This document shows, in pieces, positions 49,825 to 50,929 of a stretch of 50,929 nucleotides of DNA (positions are counted from its first letter, which is position 1; the number at the start of each line of letters is the position of its first letter). Source of the stretch: Gammaproteobacteria bacterium (GTDB lineage Bacteria > Pseudomonadota > Gammaproteobacteria > CAIRSR01). The stretch lies in the NCBI GenBank assembly GCA_963575655.1, contig CAUYTY010000077.1, positions 1 through 50,929 on the forward strand, written 5' to 3'. Under the pieces are notes generated by a model. That model was not told the origin of the DNA. It was given only the letters and a program-made list of their open reading frames with translations, and made no database searches. The position numbers were made by a program, and so were the translations under genes.

Positions 49825-49913
49825 AACCCAAGTTGCTGCCTAGCGCGTTTTTTCCCCTCTCCCTCCGGGAGAGGGGCTTTTTCGTTTCTCACCGCATAGG
49901 CAGCACTTGGATT
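49825..49913 (+). repeat. 89-bp relative of the AACCCAAG element, containing a terminator-like hairpin
   Basis: The ends AACCCAAGTTGCTGCCTA and TAGGCAGCACTTGGATT match those of the larger elements with one deletion and one substitution. The interior is different: CCCCTCTCCC (49854-49863) pairs with GGGAGAGGGG (49867-49876) and is followed by CTTTTT, which would act as an intrinsic terminator on the + strand. There is no target duplication. Confidence 0.75.
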
Positions 49914-49993
49914 AATGAACATTCCTCTGAAACTTGTTGATGACAGTTACCTATTGTGATTTTTTGTCTAGTTACCGCACGATTGAATTTCCA

Positions 49994-50899
49994 TCAATGC
50001 CACAAATTCACCGTGATCCCTTGTTCGCGTAAACGTTCGGAGCGTTTGTGTAGATAACGTTGTACGTCGAGTTCTTCGTGGTATGCGCCGGAGGCCACGT
50101 AATCCAGCAAGGATTGCACATGAAAAGCCTTGAACATAGCATCCAAGCGCAGGATCTCCCGACCTTGATCAAACAGCAGTAGGCACGGTAGGGCGTTTAA
50201 TCGTAGAGTCTCGGCCCAGTTTTTCGCGGTTTGTCCAATGCCGTCCGGGGTGATTAGCGGGGTATCGCTCCAGCGGTTGAGTTGTACCACATGAAAAGCC
50301 TGCAACTGTTTTAAAGTGTCGGGGGTTTGCAATACTTCTTTGTGCAAGTGTCGGCTCGCTTCCGAATTAGATTCCTCGAACAATACCACGACCGGCTTTT
50401 TAAGCGTTCCCGCGTTGAGATTGTGTGGTGGTGCAGCGAAGAAATCTTCTTGAATCAACTCCTCACTGGAGGATGGTGGGTGCGAACGCTCGAGAAACTT
50501 GCCAAAACTCATTTGTGTTTCCTGTTTCTCCGCTATGTAGCGCATGGCTGTCATGAATTTATCAAGATCGTCATAGCCGTTGAGGCGCAATGCTACTTGC
50601 CCGGCCTCATTCAAAAATAGCAGGGTGGGTGTGGCCCAAATACCTAGTTGGACGCTAAATTGCTTTTCTGTTCCCGAGGCATTAAAACCAAGTGTCGCCG
50701 TGCCAGAAATCTTTCGATCACCGTGCAGATTGAGATCTACAATATCGAAGTGCGTCTGCAAATATGCGCGAGATTGAGGCGGAGTCAGATTATCGTGGAT
50801 GAACTTGGCGCAATATGGACAACCATCTTGATAAAAGAATAACAGTAACCGTTTGTTTTGTGCAGCGGCTTCTTTTATAGCAAAGCCATTATAAAGTGA
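49994..50899 (-). CDS. thioredoxin-fold (SoxW/DUF255-like) protein, start disrupted
   Basis: The open frame encodes a thioredoxin-like domain with the redox motif CPYC in LLLFFYQDGCPYCAKF, then QLGIWATPTLLFLNEAGQ (cis-Pro loop). A second thioredoxin-like half follows (KKPVVVLFEESNSEASRHLH and LRLNALPCLLLFDQGREIL). The only ordinary start, TTG 50761, would remove the CPYC motif. Upstream, the same frame has no ATG, GTG or TTG before TAA at 50900-50902. Beyond it ATG 50914 reads M-S-W-V-stop. Either a nonsense mutation has broken the gene or a non-standard start is used. There is no signal peptide in the visible part. A periplasmic or cytoplasmic thiol-reduction role is likely but untested. Confidence 0.7.
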   Translation of the reverse strand, partial: SLYNGFAIKEAAAQNKRLLLFFYQDGCPYCAKFIHDNLTPPQSRAYLQTHFDIVDLNLHGDRKISGTATLGFNASGTEKQFSVQLGIWATPTLLFLNEAGQVALRLNGYDDLDKFMTAMRYIAEKQETQMSFGKFLERSHPPSSSEELIQEDFFAAPPHNLNAGTLKKPVVVLFEESNSEASRHLHKEVLQTPDTLKQLQAFHVVQLNRWSDTPLITPDGIGQTAKNWAETLRLNALPCLLLFDQGREILRLDAMFKAFHVQSLLDYVASGAYHEELDVQRYLHKRSERLREQGITVNLWH

Positions 50900-50929
50900 T
50901 TAAACCCATGACATATTCAATTGATTTCC

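Larger units (their letters stand above)
49125..49993. other. 870-bp repeat-rich intergenic region
   Basis: No gene was found. It contains MITE-like copy B (49475-49694) and a shorter relative (49825-49913), and the remainder shows nothing clear. The region separates the sensor-porin module from the thioredoxin-fold gene. Confidence 0.6.

Overview
The window looks like the chromosome of a gammaproteobacterium. The evidence is the uninterrupted str-S10-spc-alpha ribosomal supercluster from rpsL to rplQ, a RecC homologue, ubiCA, a YhcC-type radical SAM protein, a lipid A-type acyltransferase, a FapA/DUF342 protein and a monomeric NADP-isocitrate dehydrogenase. Genus cannot be read from the sequence. 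The many short inverted-repeat elements and decayed IS1-family copies suggest a repeat-rich, probably environmental lineage.

Layout. 1-2280: accessory edge with a 169-bp direct duplication, a truncated FGE-sulfatase-like (possibly DGR target) fragment, a decayed IS1-family element, a ribbon-helix-helix protein and an inverted-repeat element. 2299-3968: a Gfo/Idh/MocA oxidoreductase and an exported FecR-domain protein. 4263-23493: thirty-one translation, secretion and transcription genes, all on the + strand: rpsL, rpsG, fusA, tuf, rpsJ, rplCDWB, rpsS, rplV, rpsC, rplP, rpmC, rpsQ, rplNXE, rpsNH, rplFR, rpsE, rpmD, rplO, secY, rpmJ, rpsMKD, rpoA, rplQ. A strong sigma70-like promoter and a leader hairpin precede rpsL. 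23693-27345: minus-strand ubiC, ubiA, lipid A-type acyltransferase and class I fructose-bisphosphate aldolase. 27766-31028: yhcC and icd, convergent on a bidirectional terminator. 31029-34547: a gene-poor stretch with a possible structured RNA, a broken PD-(D/E)XK gene, an intact ISMhu11-like IS1-family element, and a response regulator/HPt pair. 35110-39303: FapA, a small secreted protein and a peptidoglycan-binding/GH19 enzyme, separated by inverted-repeat elements. 39599-44780: recC and glgA. 44923-49124: a minus-strand module of a small phosphate-binding-like periplasmic protein, a membrane GGDEF/EAL protein and an outer-membrane barrel. 49475-50914: more repeat elements and a thioredoxin-fold protein whose start is broken.

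The main points of interest are: a zinc-type (four-Cys) ribosomal protein S4; an RGE/RGD-repeat tail on S3; unusually long gaps inside the ribosomal cluster; a MITE-like family with two copies carrying 5-bp target duplications; a second inverted-repeat family whose terminus supplies the fapA stop codon; IS1-family insertions whose flanks do not match, implying adjacent deletions; a RecC whose conserved N-terminus lies upstream of any ATG, GTG or TTG; and the periplasmic-sensor/c-di-GMP/porin module. No complete undescribed defence or mobile system was found.
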